Notes under the pieces: model-generated
Told to the model about the DNA's origin: nothing
Seen by the model: the letters and a program-made list of their open reading frames with translations, nothing else
Databases searched by the model: none
Part shown: positions 25,001-32,179 of the stretch, in pieces
How the letters are laid out: every line of letters begins with the position of its first letter
Position numbering within the stretch: position 1 is the first letter of the stretch
NCBI RefSeq assembly: GCF_035046485.1
Contig: NC_085137.1
Location: forward strand, 38,918,566 to 38,982,565
Direction of reading: 5' to 3'
Length of the DNA stretch: 64,000 nt
DNA from: Aedes albopictus
Lineage: Eukaryota > Arthropoda > Insecta > Diptera > Culicidae
Program-made: the position numbers and the translations under genes

Positions 25001-27592
25001 AGATTTTATCCAGAAATGCCTCATGAGATTCTTCCTGGTGCTCCTAGCTGGGATTTCTCAAGCAACTCCTGCTGCGGTTCTTCCAGCAACTTCTCCAGAA
25101 ATTCTAAGGGCAATCTTCCTGGGATGTTTCCAGAAATTCCTTCGGCGATTCTTTCAGGGATTTCTTCAAGGATTTATCCATGACTTCTTCCTGAGATTTC
25201 ATGCAAGGGTTCTTCAAGAAATTTCTCATGGGATTTCTTTAGGAAATTCTTTTGGCCTTCCTCCATGAATTCCTGCTGGGATTCCAATTAGAACTCCTCC
25301 AGAAATTCTAACTATGATTCGTCCTGGAATACTTCTAGGGATTTCTCCTAGTATACTTTCTGCAATACTGCCTGAGGGACTCTACCATGGATTCCTTTAG
25401 TTTACCTTTGTCGATTCTGCCAAGGAGAAATAGGTATTCCTCCAGGTATTCAAGGATCTTTTCTTAGGATTCCCCCGGCATGAATTCAGTCGACATGAAT
25501 TCAAAAATTTACTTTTTCCAAAATAACCAATTCCAATAACCCATTTTGATCCCGGAATGACCCCAGAACCAGGTGGCCATTCCAAAAATCCCTGCCAAGT
25601 CCATAAAGTAGAAGGATATGCGTTTTTTGTATCAAAATTTGGTTGAAAATATTGAAATACAAAAAAGCTATATCGATTAGTGTGTTTTTTCGCATTCTCG
25701 TTAAGGGGGTGGTCACGGAAGGGTTAATAACGTTGGGCATTTGGGCATTGCTCAGGTGAATGAAGCAACCACGAAGCTCAATTGTATATTCCTCCGACCT
25801 ATTCTACACCAAGTTGTAGATTGGTTCAACCAACCAAACACAAATTCAAGCATCACTGAAACCGTTTCAAATTGATAATTACCATCTCCTTGATCTTCAT
25901 TCCACTTCCACAGATCGCAGCCCAGCAGCGTTACAACGACTTCCAACGGTTACTGTGGGTGCAGATGAGCCGCATCGATCAGTCCAAGATATTTGACGAC
26001 AAGCTTTATCGCCAAGTCCGGCTAATGTCCATCATTGGCCCGAGTGCCCTGCCACCCGATCAACTTGATAGGGTAAGATCCACTTATGAACGAGTTTGTT
26101 TTATTAATCAGTGAGTGAGTCATCATTTCCCTTCATTTTCAACTCCAACAGTACAACCGGATTGTCAACGACATGCTGGCGATCTTCAACGGTGCGGACA
26201 TTTGTGCCTTCGAGCGACCATTCGAGTGCGGTTTGCGGCTTCAGCCCCATTTGAAAGAGGTATGGGAGCACTTGGTTTTGATCAGTGGCGATTGATTGAT
26301 TTGAAATTAATTTCCGTGGTTGTTGTAGATTATGGCCAAGAGCAGGGATTGGAATGAGCTTCAGTATACGTGGTTAGAGTGGCGACGCAAATCTGGTAGA
26401 CACATGCGGGAGTTGTTCGAACAGCTGGTCGATCTGACTAATGATGCTGGACGCGTAAATAGTGAGTAACAAAATGTTAGATGTATTCCTTTATTTATTA
26501 TGACTTTCGTTTATCTGCAGACTTTACAAATGCTGCTGCCTATTGGCAATTCCCGTACGAATCCCGGAACTTCCGCGAAGAAATGGAACAAGTCTGGAAC
26601 GAGATCCTCCCGCTGTACGAAATGATCCACGCATACGTCCGTCGAAAGCTCCGGGAGTTCTATGGCCCAGATAAAATCAACCGAAACGCCCCTCTTCCAG
26701 ACCACATCCTAGGTGACATGTACGGTCAAAGTTGGAACAACATCCTGGACATCGTCATACCCTACCCTGGCCGCAGTTTCCTAGAAGTCACGCCGGAAAT
26801 GATCAAACAGGGCTACAATCCGTTGGTGATGTTCCAAATTGCGGAAGAGTTCTTTGTGTCGATGAACATGAGTGCCTTGCCGCCAGACTTCTGGTTGACT
26901 TCTATCTTCACTCAACCACCAGATAGGCCGGTTTTGTGTCAACCATCCGCGTGGGACTTCTGCAACGGCAAGGATTACCGCATCAAGATGTGCACCTCGG
27001 TAAATCACAAAGATTTCATAACCGTACATCATGAACTGGCTCACGTGCAGTACTTCCTGAACTATCGAAACAATCCCAAGGTGTTCCGAGATGGTGCCAA
27101 TCCTGGTAAGATTCTCCTTAATTTCCCTTTTCATATTTTTAAACACGATTTCTTTTACACCCACCGCATAGGGTTCCACGAAGCCATCGGCGATGCGGTA
27201 ACACTCTCGGTCGCCGCTCCCAAGCACCTGCAAAACCTGGGCCTAGTGCAGAAAAATGTGGACGACACGGCACACGACATAAATTTCCTGTTTTCGTTGG
27301 CGCTGGAAAAAGTGGTTTTCCTACCGTTTGCCCTTGCCCTTGAGGCCTGGCGGTACGACATCTTCGACAAGCGGGTCCGGAAGGAGCAGTACAACTGTCA
27401 CTGGTGGCTGCTGAGGTAAGGGCTGGGAGACGGTGATTTTTACAACTGCATGGAAGTTGTTTGCTAATCTGTTGCCTTCTTTTTTTTTCGCAGAGAGCAG
27501 TTCGGAGGTGTGAAACCGCCGGTACTGAGATCCGAACTTGACTTTGACCCCGGAGCAAAGTACCACGTGGCGGCTAACATTCCGTATGTCAA
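3736..27592 (+). CDS. ACE-like M2 zinc metallopeptidase (exons 1-8; 3' part not found)
   Basis: Spliced from 3736-4077, 15711-16244, 25914-26072, 26152-26259, 26329-26461, 26521-27105, 27172-27415 and 27494-27592. Every junction has GT/AG and the frame stays open for ~735 residues. The N-terminus ([20 protein letters not shown]...) is a signal peptide. Residues ~40-265 are a low-complexity Asn/Arg/Asp/Pro region. From ~290 the protein follows peptidase M2: WLEWRRKSG, a CSVNHKDF-type block, [10 protein letters not shown] (zinc site H596-E597-x-x-H600), [12 protein letters not shown] (third ligand E624, 24 residues after H600 as in ACE), WWLLR, and FDPGAKYHV with the Lys and His that bind substrate in ACE. 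M2 enzymes usually read HEMGH/HELGH; here it is HELAH. ACE-type enzymes are secreted or membrane-tethered dipeptidyl carboxypeptidases. The final ~100 residues, including the second Tyr of the PYxxYF block, must lie on later exons not found here. The extended N-terminus suggests an Ance-3-type paralogue (inference). Confidence 0.85.
4105..4983. mobile_element. 879-bp non-autonomous element, ~170-bp inverted repeats, TA flanks
   Basis: The left end CAGGGGGTGGCCAAAATG and the right end (reverse complement CAGGGGATGGCAAAAATG) are each flanked by TA. Inverted similarity continues for ~170 bases (for example GACTGTTTGTTTACC... left against ...GGTGAACAAACAGTC right). There is no transposase. The centre holds a tRNA-like unit on the - strand. 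A second copy of the family ends at 63979. TA duplication suggests a Tc1/mariner/pogo-type source. Confidence 0.8.
4449..4532 (-). other. tRNA-like sequence inside the TIR element
   Basis: The reverse complement has a near-perfect acceptor helix (GTTCTG with CAGAAC), a D-arm with A-box TGGCGGAGTTGG, a T-arm GTGGG-TTCAAAC-CCCAC with the B-box, and a T-run terminator just downstream (at 4434-4440 on the + strand as A-run). The anticodon arm does not fold into a normal 5+7+5 form, so it is tRNA-derived rather than a working tRNA. Confidence 0.6.
5275..5505. repeat. imperfect palindromic repeat cluster (TTTACATGACATATCATGTAAA type)
   Basis: About eight copies of TTTACATGA(C/T)ATAT(C/A) or its complement TCATGTAAA occur in 230 bases. 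The core is itself palindromic. Feilai inserted at the right edge and duplicated part of the last unit. Confidence 0.6.
5506..5786 (+). mobile_element. Feilai SINE, full copy with 14-bp target duplication
   Basis: A tRNA-like head (GGGCCCATATAGTCGAGGCG ... GGTTCGATTCCCGGTCGGTC) carries Pol III A and B boxes. A body follows with the AAGCTGAGAAGCAGGC block and an (AG)n tail. The direct repeat ATGACGTGTAAATA lies at 5492-5505 and 5787-5800, marking the insertion exactly. Feilai is the abundant tRNA-related SINE of Aedes aegypti (established knowledge), which is the main pointer to the organism. Confidence 0.88.
5930..6220. mobile_element. two related MITE end fragments
   Basis: The pieces at ~5940-6035 and ~6140-6220 share AAAAATACAGCTxxTT ... 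CATTTTTTGAAAAGTG and (A/T)TTTTGCCTGTCCC followed by ATTTT. The first ends ATCCCCTGTA, like the TIR end of the element at 4105. They look like single ends of decayed copies. Confidence 0.45.
6455..6716 (-). mobile_element. tRNA-derived SINE, second family
   Basis: Read on the - strand it starts AGTGGTTAAGGCTATGGATT and has the B-box GGGTTCGATTCCC. The body includes CAATTAATAACTGTGGAAGG, shared in part with Feilai, and it ends in an (AAG)n tail. A second copy, split by an insertion, is at 38160-39083. The anticodon-loop position reads GCC in both copies. Confidence 0.7.
6879..7370. mobile_element. hAT-type MITE with 8-bp target duplication
   Basis: The terminal repeats CAAGGATGGAA / TTCCATCCTTG are flanked by a perfect direct repeat GTTTAGTC at 6871-6878 and 7371-7378. 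Eight-base duplications are diagnostic of hAT transposition. The interior has imperfect inverted symmetry around ATCGTTATC ... GATAACGAT and no transposase. Confidence 0.8.
7379..8017. other. intron DNA, nothing recognised
   Basis: Mixed-composition intronic sequence without a recognised element or gene. Open frames here are short and overlap on both strands without motifs. Confidence 0.4.
8020..8965. mobile_element. 946-bp TIR element with TA flanks
   Basis: The left end AAGCCTGTATCCGCAATAAT and the right end ATTATTGCGGATACAGGCTT are exact complements, each next to TA. The inside is AT-rich with repeated AAATTTCAT(G/A) phrases and no transposase. Confidence 0.75.
9029..9205. mobile_element. 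short MITE (ACAAATTACGTCACGC termini) with poly-G run
   Basis: Ends read TACACAAATTACGTCACGC and, inverted, TACATAAATTATGTCACGC. Between them is a long interrupted G-run at 9137-9160. This kind of small element is common in insect genomes (general knowledge; not matched to a named family). Confidence 0.55.
9205..9957. repeat. degenerate GTTTCAGAGGCATTTCAGG array, strand switch at ~9780
   Basis: Loose repetition of a ~10-15 base phrase (GTTTCAGAGG, GCATTTCAGG) on the + strand until ~9780, then the same phrase on the other strand (CCTGAAATGCCC, GAAACCCCC). The array continues after the R1 insertion at 15150-15240, so it predates that insertion. Confidence 0.65.
10188..13231 (-). pseudogene. 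R1-clade ORF2: endonuclease-reverse transcriptase, broken
   Basis: Starts [16 protein letters not shown]. Endonuclease motifs: [20 protein letters not shown] and a (S/K)DH site as HKDHLSIRY. Reverse transcriptase: [42 protein letters not shown] and catalytic FADDITLV at 11293-11304. The C-terminal zinc finger is [19 protein letters not shown]. Damage: a ~22-bp frameshifting insertion at 13162-13183, a missing Ile-Asp-Val-type triplet in the endonuclease at ~12710, a 32-bp duplication/insertion right after FADD at 11249-11280, and a TAG at 10376-10378. The true C-terminus continues in frame to a TAG at 10188. It cannot make a working protein. Confidence 0.82.
13231..14694 (-). pseudogene. R1-clade ORF1 (gag-like RNA-binding protein), one nonsense codon
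   Basis: The ATG at 14694 begins MRDSGSKGG. The N-terminal half is Ser/Ala/Glu/Lys-rich with a predicted coiled helix ([20 protein letters not shown]) and the conserved STQTDNF. The C-terminal half has zinc knuckles [28 protein letters not shown] and CLIC (CX2CX4HX4C types) at ~13290-13445. A single in-frame TAG at 13639-13641 separates the halves; otherwise the frame is open for ~488 codons. Gag-like proteins of this clade package the element RNA. Confidence 0.8.
15150..15240 (-). repeat. right remainder of the degenerate array split by the R1 element
   Basis: TGAACCCTGAAATTCACC ... AGCCCCTTGAAACGTCCCTG continues the minus-oriented phrase seen at 9780-9957, showing that the R1 element landed within the array. 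Confidence 0.55.
15241..15710. other. end of intron 1
   Basis: AT-rich intron sequence ending in a pyrimidine tract and CTTTCAG acceptor. No repeat or gene is recognised. Confidence 0.4.
15711..16244 (+). CDS. ACE-like gene, exon 2 (N-rich duplicated region and start of M2 domain)
   Basis: 178 codons, phase 0 at both ends. The acceptor is CTTTCAG|CCC and the donor GCG|GTAAGG. The first two thirds is an Asn/Arg/Tyr/Pro-rich stretch containing two copies of [12 protein letters not shown] (residues ~145 and ~184), each followed by a related Asn-Pro-rich tail, an internal duplication of ~37 residues. The last ~70 residues ([17 protein letters not shown]...[16 protein letters not shown]) match the N-terminal helix and the WxFxTN start of the ACE fold. 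Confidence 0.88.
16245..17539. other. start of intron 2, no gene recognised
   Basis: Mixed-composition sequence; short frames without motifs. Nothing repeated elsewhere in the window was noticed. Confidence 0.4.
17540..19115. repeat. degenerate TTTCAGGGGCATTTCAAGG array with alternating strand blocks
   Basis: The phrase reads forward at ~17740-17860, reversed at ~17860-18045 (CCCTGAAACACCCCTGAG), forward at ~18045-18540 (GGCATTTCAAGGCATTTCAG) and reversed at ~18545-19115 (CCTGAAACCTTCTGAAACTC). Same family as 9205-9957 and 34690-35980. Long open frames here are by-products of the repeat. Confidence 0.65.
19426..19498 (-). other. tRNA-like sequence
   Basis: The reverse complement has GTAGCAGCGCAGCGG (A-box region) and GGTCCCGGTTCAAATCTACG (B-box). 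The acceptor stem is poor. It lies within the repeat element at 19140-20050. Confidence 0.45.
19594..19660 (+). other. tRNA-like sequence followed by T-run
   Basis: GTGTCGGGCTAGAGTG then ACCGGTTCGAATCTGGT (T-arm and B-box), followed at once by eight T residues, a Pol III-type terminator. The cloverleaf is incomplete. Confidence 0.45.
19865..19969. repeat. 48-bp-arm inverted repeat (hairpin)
   Basis: Arms 19865-19912 and 19922-19969 match at 43 of 48 positions around a 9-base loop. They contain CTGCTTAAGAGG and AGCCTTGCTGG. Confidence 0.75.
20055..20544. other. intron 2 DNA, nothing recognised
   Basis: AT-rich sequence between repeats; no supported feature. Confidence 0.35.
20545..22560. repeat. 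degenerate TTCCTCCAGAAATTC array, strand switch at ~22015
   Basis: Pyrimidine-rich phrase (ATTCCTTC, CCTCCAGAAA) to ~22010, then its complement (GAAGGAATTCCTGAAG) to 22560. A second degenerate array family, distinct from the TTTCAGGGG type. An A-run is at 21146-21161. Confidence 0.65.
22561..23054. other. AT-rich spacer with retroposon tail copy
   Basis: Contains GAATTAGCATTTAAGTTAAAA plus A-run at 22731-22790, the partner of 715-775. The remainder is unassigned. Confidence 0.4.
23055..23990. repeat. degenerate TTCCTCCAGG array, strand switch at ~23285
   Basis: Pyrimidine orientation at 23070-23285, then purine orientation (GGAGGAATCCCAGGAAG) to ~23985. Same family as 20545-22560. Confidence 0.6.
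24159..25723. mobile_element. ~1.57-kb element with ~215-bp inverted repeats enclosing a degenerate array
   Basis: Left CCCTTCCTTTATCCTTTAAC with AAAAACACAC; right GTTAAGGGGGTGGTCACGGAAGGG, inverted. Further inside, CAACCAAATTTTGATACAAG matches TTGTATCAAAATTTGGTTG, and GGCCACCTGGTTCCGG matches the ACCAGGTGGCC block at ~25568-25580. The core at 24780-25480 is the TTCCTCCAGG-type array, so here the array is cargo of a TIR element. Confidence 0.6.
25914..26072 (+). CDS. ACE-like gene, exon 3
   Basis: 53 codons in phase 0, bounded by CCACAG and AGG|GTAAGA. It encodes [15 protein letters not shown]...[21 protein letters not shown], the helical segment before the YNRIVNDM block of M2 peptidases. 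Confidence 0.87.
26152..26259 (+). CDS. ACE-like gene, exon 4
   Basis: 36 codons, acceptor CCAACAG, donor GAG|GTATGG. It encodes [20 protein letters not shown] ... [11 protein letters not shown], carrying the conserved cysteine pair and the LxPxL segment of ACE proteins. Confidence 0.88.
26329..26461 (+). CDS. ACE-like gene, exon 5
   Basis: Acceptor TTGTAG, donor A|GTGAGT. 44 codons plus one base. It encodes [20 protein letters not shown]..., the best conserved N-terminal block of ACE enzymes (SRDWxELxYxWxEW). Confidence 0.9.
26521..27105 (+). CDS. ACE-like gene, exon 6 (zinc-binding HEXXH)
   Basis: Starts after CTGCAG and completes a split Asn codon. It encodes the AYWQFPYES region, the GDMYGQSW block, the catalytic [10 protein letters not shown] at 27027-27056 and RDGANP. 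The donor is G|GTAAGA, splitting a Gly codon. NFT at the exon start is an N-glycosylation sequon. The G-to-A change inside HEXXH does not remove a zinc ligand. Confidence 0.92.
27172..27415 (+). CDS. ACE-like gene, exon 7 (third zinc ligand)
   Basis: Acceptor CGCATAG, donor AG|GTAAGG. It encodes [20 protein letters not shown] with the zinc-ligand Glu, then the helix [20 protein letters not shown] and YNCHWWLLR. The phase links correctly to exons 6 and 8. Confidence 0.92.
27494..27592 (+). CDS. ACE-like gene, exon 8 (last exon seen)
   Basis: Acceptor TTCGCAG after a T-rich tract, donor AA|GTAAGT. It encodes [20 protein letters not shown] and [13 protein letters not shown], with the Lys/His pair that contacts the substrate carboxylate in ACE. 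The next expected residues (YF...QFQFH...) are not found downstream in this window. Reading through the donor gives an unrelated stretch and a stop, so splicing is expected. Confidence 0.88.
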
Positions 27593-28619
27593 GTAAGTGA
27601 ACGCATTTTGTTTGTATCTTGTTTGTTTTCTACTATGAAAGAAATGAAAGTGTTTGAGTTATTTACTACACACATTCGACTGTTAATGTTTATGTTAAGA
27701 GGTTATGGCTTTCAGTCTTGAGTTTTCTCACAAGACTGTAAACCATAATCTCCAAAGGTATTGCCCTTGTAAGAGAAGTTTATCGACGAAGTTATAAATT
27801 TTGAATTGATCACTGATCCTTACGTAATCGGAATGAAACTGAAAAACGTCGTGGCATTTTGTTCATGGCATTATTCCGTGACATTTTCGGTCATTGCCCA
27901 TGACAGGAGACGGCGCTGTATTTCTTCGCACGCCATTGACAGTTTCGTAATGTTTCCGCTTGTTATTTGGTTCCAAAATGTGTTGCGTCCATACGGGCTA
28001 GTACGTATAAAATGCTCGAAATTTCGTGCTATGCTTAATATGAGCATTCTCAGTATACGACAATGCGTTTAATAAGATTATCGGTTTCTTGAGATCCAGG
28101 GCCTGGATTCCTGGCAAAACAAAGTTAATCCTATTGAAATGTAGTGGATTTAAGTAAAACAAATACCTATTTGAATATTTTTTTTTTAGAAATTTTCCGA
28201 AAAAGCTGGAGTTTATGTAGGCAAGCTAAAAATACTGGCGATTTGTGCAAAACGCCCATTATTCGAAAAAGACGTTTGAGATTCTGGGATGAAATTGTGA
28301 GTTCTAGAAAAATATGATGAAAAGGATATATTTAGGAACTTAAAAACTAGCTTTTCCAGAAAGCAACTGAGACTGTTTAATACTAAAGAGAAGCTAATGA
28401 ATTCGAAGAAACTCGGAGGAATGGAGTTTCAAGGAGAAGCTGCGAATTCTGGCAATAAGCTTAAAATTTGTAAAGATTTAATATTTTGGTATGCAAAAAA
28501 AGAGGGCAAGAAGTTAGAGTTTTTGTGGGTAAGCTGTCTGCTATGTGAAGGAGCTGACGGGTGGCGACGCTTGTCGATGCCAAATTGCCAAGAGACAAAA
28601 TATGGATTTTTGAAGAACA
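27593..28619. other. intron after exon 8, no gene recognised
   Basis: Begins with the GTAAGT donor of exon 8. AT-rich with short frames lacking motifs. No further ACE-like exon was found. Confidence 0.4.
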
Positions 28620-28870
28620 AAATGGCCGTTTCAGGAATTTTTTGGAGGTTCTCACAGAGTTCTTCCAGATATTCCTATTGGTATCCCTCATGTGAATAAC
28701 TTATTGTTTTTTTTTATTGCTCTACATTTTCCTCCACAGAATCCTTCAATTCTTCGTCGAGCAAATTAACTAAGAATTAAGATTACTCAAAAAACCTCGA
28801 AACATTATTCAAGAAATCCTTCCATAGAGGCTCTCAATAGCCTCTCAAGAAGCTCATTAGCGTGGGCCAT
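28620..28870. repeat. short degenerate TTCCTCCA array
   Basis: TTCTTCCAGATATTCC, TTTTCCTCCACAGAATCC and AAATCCTTCCATAGAGG phrases match the array family of 20545-22560. Confidence 0.45.
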
Positions 28871-28884
28871 CGGAACCGTTTTCT

Positions 28885-29501
28885 CAGATCAAAGCTTTTT
28901 TGGTTCCGTTTCGGGTCCTGAGTATCTGTGCGGAATTTGAGCTCGATCGATTGCGTCTACACTTTGCGCATTGCAATTGAAATTTGTATGGGATTTTGTA
29001 TGGGAAAACATACTTTTTTGCATTTTAGCCATAAGTTGAAAAAGTTTGTCTAAAACTTTTTAACCGATACTGTAAAATAATAGCCTAGGATGTTCTGAAA
29101 AACTTTGTTGAAGACCGCAAAGCGATCCGATGCTTGTGCAAATAGTTATAACCGCCTGCATGTGGTTATGTTTTAACATGTAAAGAAATAACAATAGCAA
29201 CAAAATCATGCTGTTTCGCCAAGCAATGCCAACGCTATAACTTTTTTCATAAGCATCAGATCACTTCGAAGTCTTCGACAAAATTTTTCAGGACACCCTA
29301 GGCTATGTTTTCACTTTATCGATTACATGGTTTTAGAAAAATTCGAGCTTGTCATGAGAGAAATGCATATAAGTGTGTTTTCCCATGTAAAATCCCATAC
29401 AAACTTCGAACGCGATGCGCAAAACATAGAAAAAACCGATCATGCCAAAATTTTGCACACTTATTTGGGCCCTGAAATGGGACCAAAAAAACTTTGATCT
29501 G
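28885..29501. mobile_element. ~617-bp TIR element
   Basis: Left CAGATCAAAGCTTTTTTGGT, right ACCAAAAAAACTTTGATCTG, near-complementary. The inside has inverted similarity (AGCCTAGGATGTTCTGAAAAA / TTTTTCAGGACACCCTAGGCT). A related fragment is at 43290-43380. Confidence 0.65.
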
Positions 29502-30393
29502 TTGGGATACCATTGAATTTTTCATTTTTCCATATGAACGCTCTTGCTTATTCATAAATTCCTCCATAGTAGGCTGCGGCTTATTTTTTAAAAGTTGTTG
29601 AAACCTGGAATTCGTAAGCTCCTTTGGATTCAAATGACACAAAAAGAGAAACCTCTGAGTTTAAGCCAAAAATATTGAGATTTAGAGGTCGCGCAATCGC
29701 TTCAAAGTTGAATTTTTGAGTAATAAAAAGGTGTTTTCATTTCAAGTGCCATAACTTTCTCAATTTTCAACCGATTTTCAATCTTTTTATGAATTTCTCA
29801 CAAATTAAATTTCAAATAAACTCGTAGAACATCATTTTTTCCAAAGTCACGCAAAATATGAGTTTTTGAAGATTTAATCCATTTTTTTTCTTCTTATTAC
29901 AAAAAAATTTAACTTTAGAGTCCTATAACTTTTTAACCGTTTGACCAATTTTAAATCGTTTAGCTTGCTTTTGTAGATATTTTTGTTGCCTAAGAATGCT
30001 GTGAATTAACTGTACTGCCCATAACTGCATAACAGTCACATTCGACAAAAGTAGGCATTGGAGGAAATTGAGCTCAAAGTTTGCAACTTGCACTAGTATG
30101 GAAAAGGAACTAAATTTCAAAAAATTGGCAAAAATTCAAAATTAATTACTTCGCAATGAAATCTTCTACAGCTCTTCTTGTATGCTGGGCGAATAGTTCA
30201 AAAAAATATTAGAGCAAAATATGATTGGTTGTACGCTATGAGGCCAGTGTGTATTACCAGTGTGACTGTTATGCGGTTGCATTCGTTAATATTTGTTAAT
30301 GAGACAAAACGACTTGGTATTTTTTTTTCACATTTTGTGGAACAAACTTGTAAAGTTCATTTGGATAGATGAAAGTACTGATGATTTGGAGAT
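29502..30393. other. AT-rich sequence, no gene recognised
   Basis: Contains repeated phrases of the type TTTTTAACCG and CATAACTTTCTCAATTTTCAACCG, common in old mosquito repeats. No ends could be defined. Confidence 0.35.
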
Positions 30394-30416
30394 GAGCCCC
30401 GATATTAACTCAATAT

Positions 30417-31297
30417 CTAATCTAATCTAATCTAATCTAATACAAACGCAGCCAGTACAAGAAAGCATCCTGGAAAATAATCAAGTTAGATTAAGCTCGA
30501 TTATTTTTCTTGTCAATATTGAAGCTAGTGGCATATCAAGGATATGACACAAGCGTCAAAGTGGCCAGGCCTACTGCGCAGTATTTGCCGCAAAGATGAT
30601 TCTTGGAAATGCCTCGACTTTTGAATGTCAAATCAAGCATCTAAATAATTTTAGAATCTACAGGGGTGGAGGGATGCGTGGACATACCGTACCAAACGCT
30701 CCGTATGTGCAGTTGAATATGTGTGAAATATAAATATAATTGCAAATATAATTGAGTAATCTATGCTGGAACAATCTCACCCATCTGTTGAGTAATGCTT
30801 GTTGTCCAAAGGTATGTACGTCAACGAGCCGGGGACTTTGTGTCTGCATTTGCCGAGGTCGAAGGGATTACTTCCGGTTCTTGCTACGAACAGCGCACAT
30901 GAATCACTGGCCACACATTTGGCACTGCACGGTCTCTGAATATTCACCCTTTTCACCGAAGGTAGAATGATCTCACTACTGTTCATTTATCACGCTTTTC
31001 GCTGTGATAACACTTCACGCGCACACCGCCGACCGACCGATGGGTAAATATGGTTTTATTGTCCCGCTTAGAATCGGTTTCGGATCACTATGAAATTGGA
31101 TTATTTTCTTCTTTACCACGCCACTTTATTGCACCACAACGATGAAAACTTTCTCAAACAAGAACGTATGTACCGCAATCCTGGTGGCGTAGCACAAGCC
31201 GAATCATCATTAAATCCGCGGAAACGAGAAACACGAAAATAAATGTGACAAGCGAAACCAAACACGTCTATCCGCGGCGATGCCTACTTCGATCTCC
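30417..31297 (-). mobile_element. non-LTR retroposon copy (881 bp) with (ATTAG)n tail and 23-bp target duplication
   Basis: A perfect 23-base direct repeat (GAGCCCCGATATTAACTCAA...) lies at 30394-30416 and 31298-31320. On the - strand the insert starts GGAGATCGAAGTAGGC, has an open frame of 69 codons (MNSSEIILPSVKRVNIQRPC..., 30986-30777) with several Cys, and ends in about five ATTAG units. A long target duplication and a 3' simple-repeat tail mark target-primed reverse transcription. Reverse transcriptase is absent; the copy seems internally deleted or SINE-like. Parent family unknown. Confidence 0.75.
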
Positions 31298-31724
31298 GAG
31301 CCCCGATATTAACTCAATATTGACAAAAACTGCAAATGTTACAAATATGCAGTTATGGGCAGTGTACCTTTAAAAAAACGTTTCAAAACATATACATACC
31401 AAAAACCGTTCAGAAACACGTATTTTATTGGAAAAATCAGAATTTTGGCAAAATTTTAATAGTTTTTATGCTTAGTTTCGGGCTCAAAGTGAAAAAAATA
31501 TTCTCGATAATCATATGGAAGCCCTAAACTTCAGGTTTTGGAGTGATCTGAATCAAAAAATATTTTCATGTTCGAAATGCGAGCAAAAAAATTTGAAAAA
31601 AAAATCCTCCAATGTGTTCCATATCCCTAAATATGAGGCTAAGTATCTGGTTAGGAGTAAAAAGTTGCGAATAATCGTCAAAAACTCCAATTTTGCATGA
31701 AAAAATCAAGTTTTAGAGTTTTCA

Positions 31725-32178
31725 CCACAGATTCCTTCAACAGTTGTTCAAAGGTTTCAGGAGTTGGTAAGAGATTTTTACAGGTATTGTTCTTGAGATT
31801 TCTTTGAAATATTTAACCAGGAATTCTTGAAGGTATTGTTTTGAAAACTGTTCCAAAGATTGCCCCAGGAAACAGAATTATAGATTTCATGTAATCAATT
31901 CTTCTAGGAGTAGCTTCCAAAGATCCCTGAATGAAAAGAGGAATTTCTCCAGAGATTCCGCCACGAAAGGCTCAAAACGTAAAAAAAAGCGTAGCCATTG
32001 AATTCCTGCCGTAAACTTCTCAGTATAACCGCCAAGAGAGTTAAAAAAAACATTTACAAGGAATTCTTTGAAGAGTTTCTCCAGAGATGCTTTCAAGAAT
32101 TCCTCAGGATATTTTTCTAGGAGATAATCCAATATTACAAGAGATTTTTCCAAGAGTTGCTTAAAGATCATCCAGCAG
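31725..32178. repeat. degenerate TTCCTCCAGAGATTC array
   Basis: Phrases such as TTTCTCCAGAGATTCC and GGAATTCTTGAAGG; same family as 20545-22560. Confidence 0.5.
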
Positions 32179-32179
32179 A

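Noticed and set aside
28739..28773. possible short terminal ACE exon after CCTCCACAG (ILQFFVEQIN then stop)
   Set aside because: The phase fits and the phrase slightly recalls the QFQF region, but it lies in the TTCCTCCA repeat family and would end the protein without the conserved C-terminal blocks.
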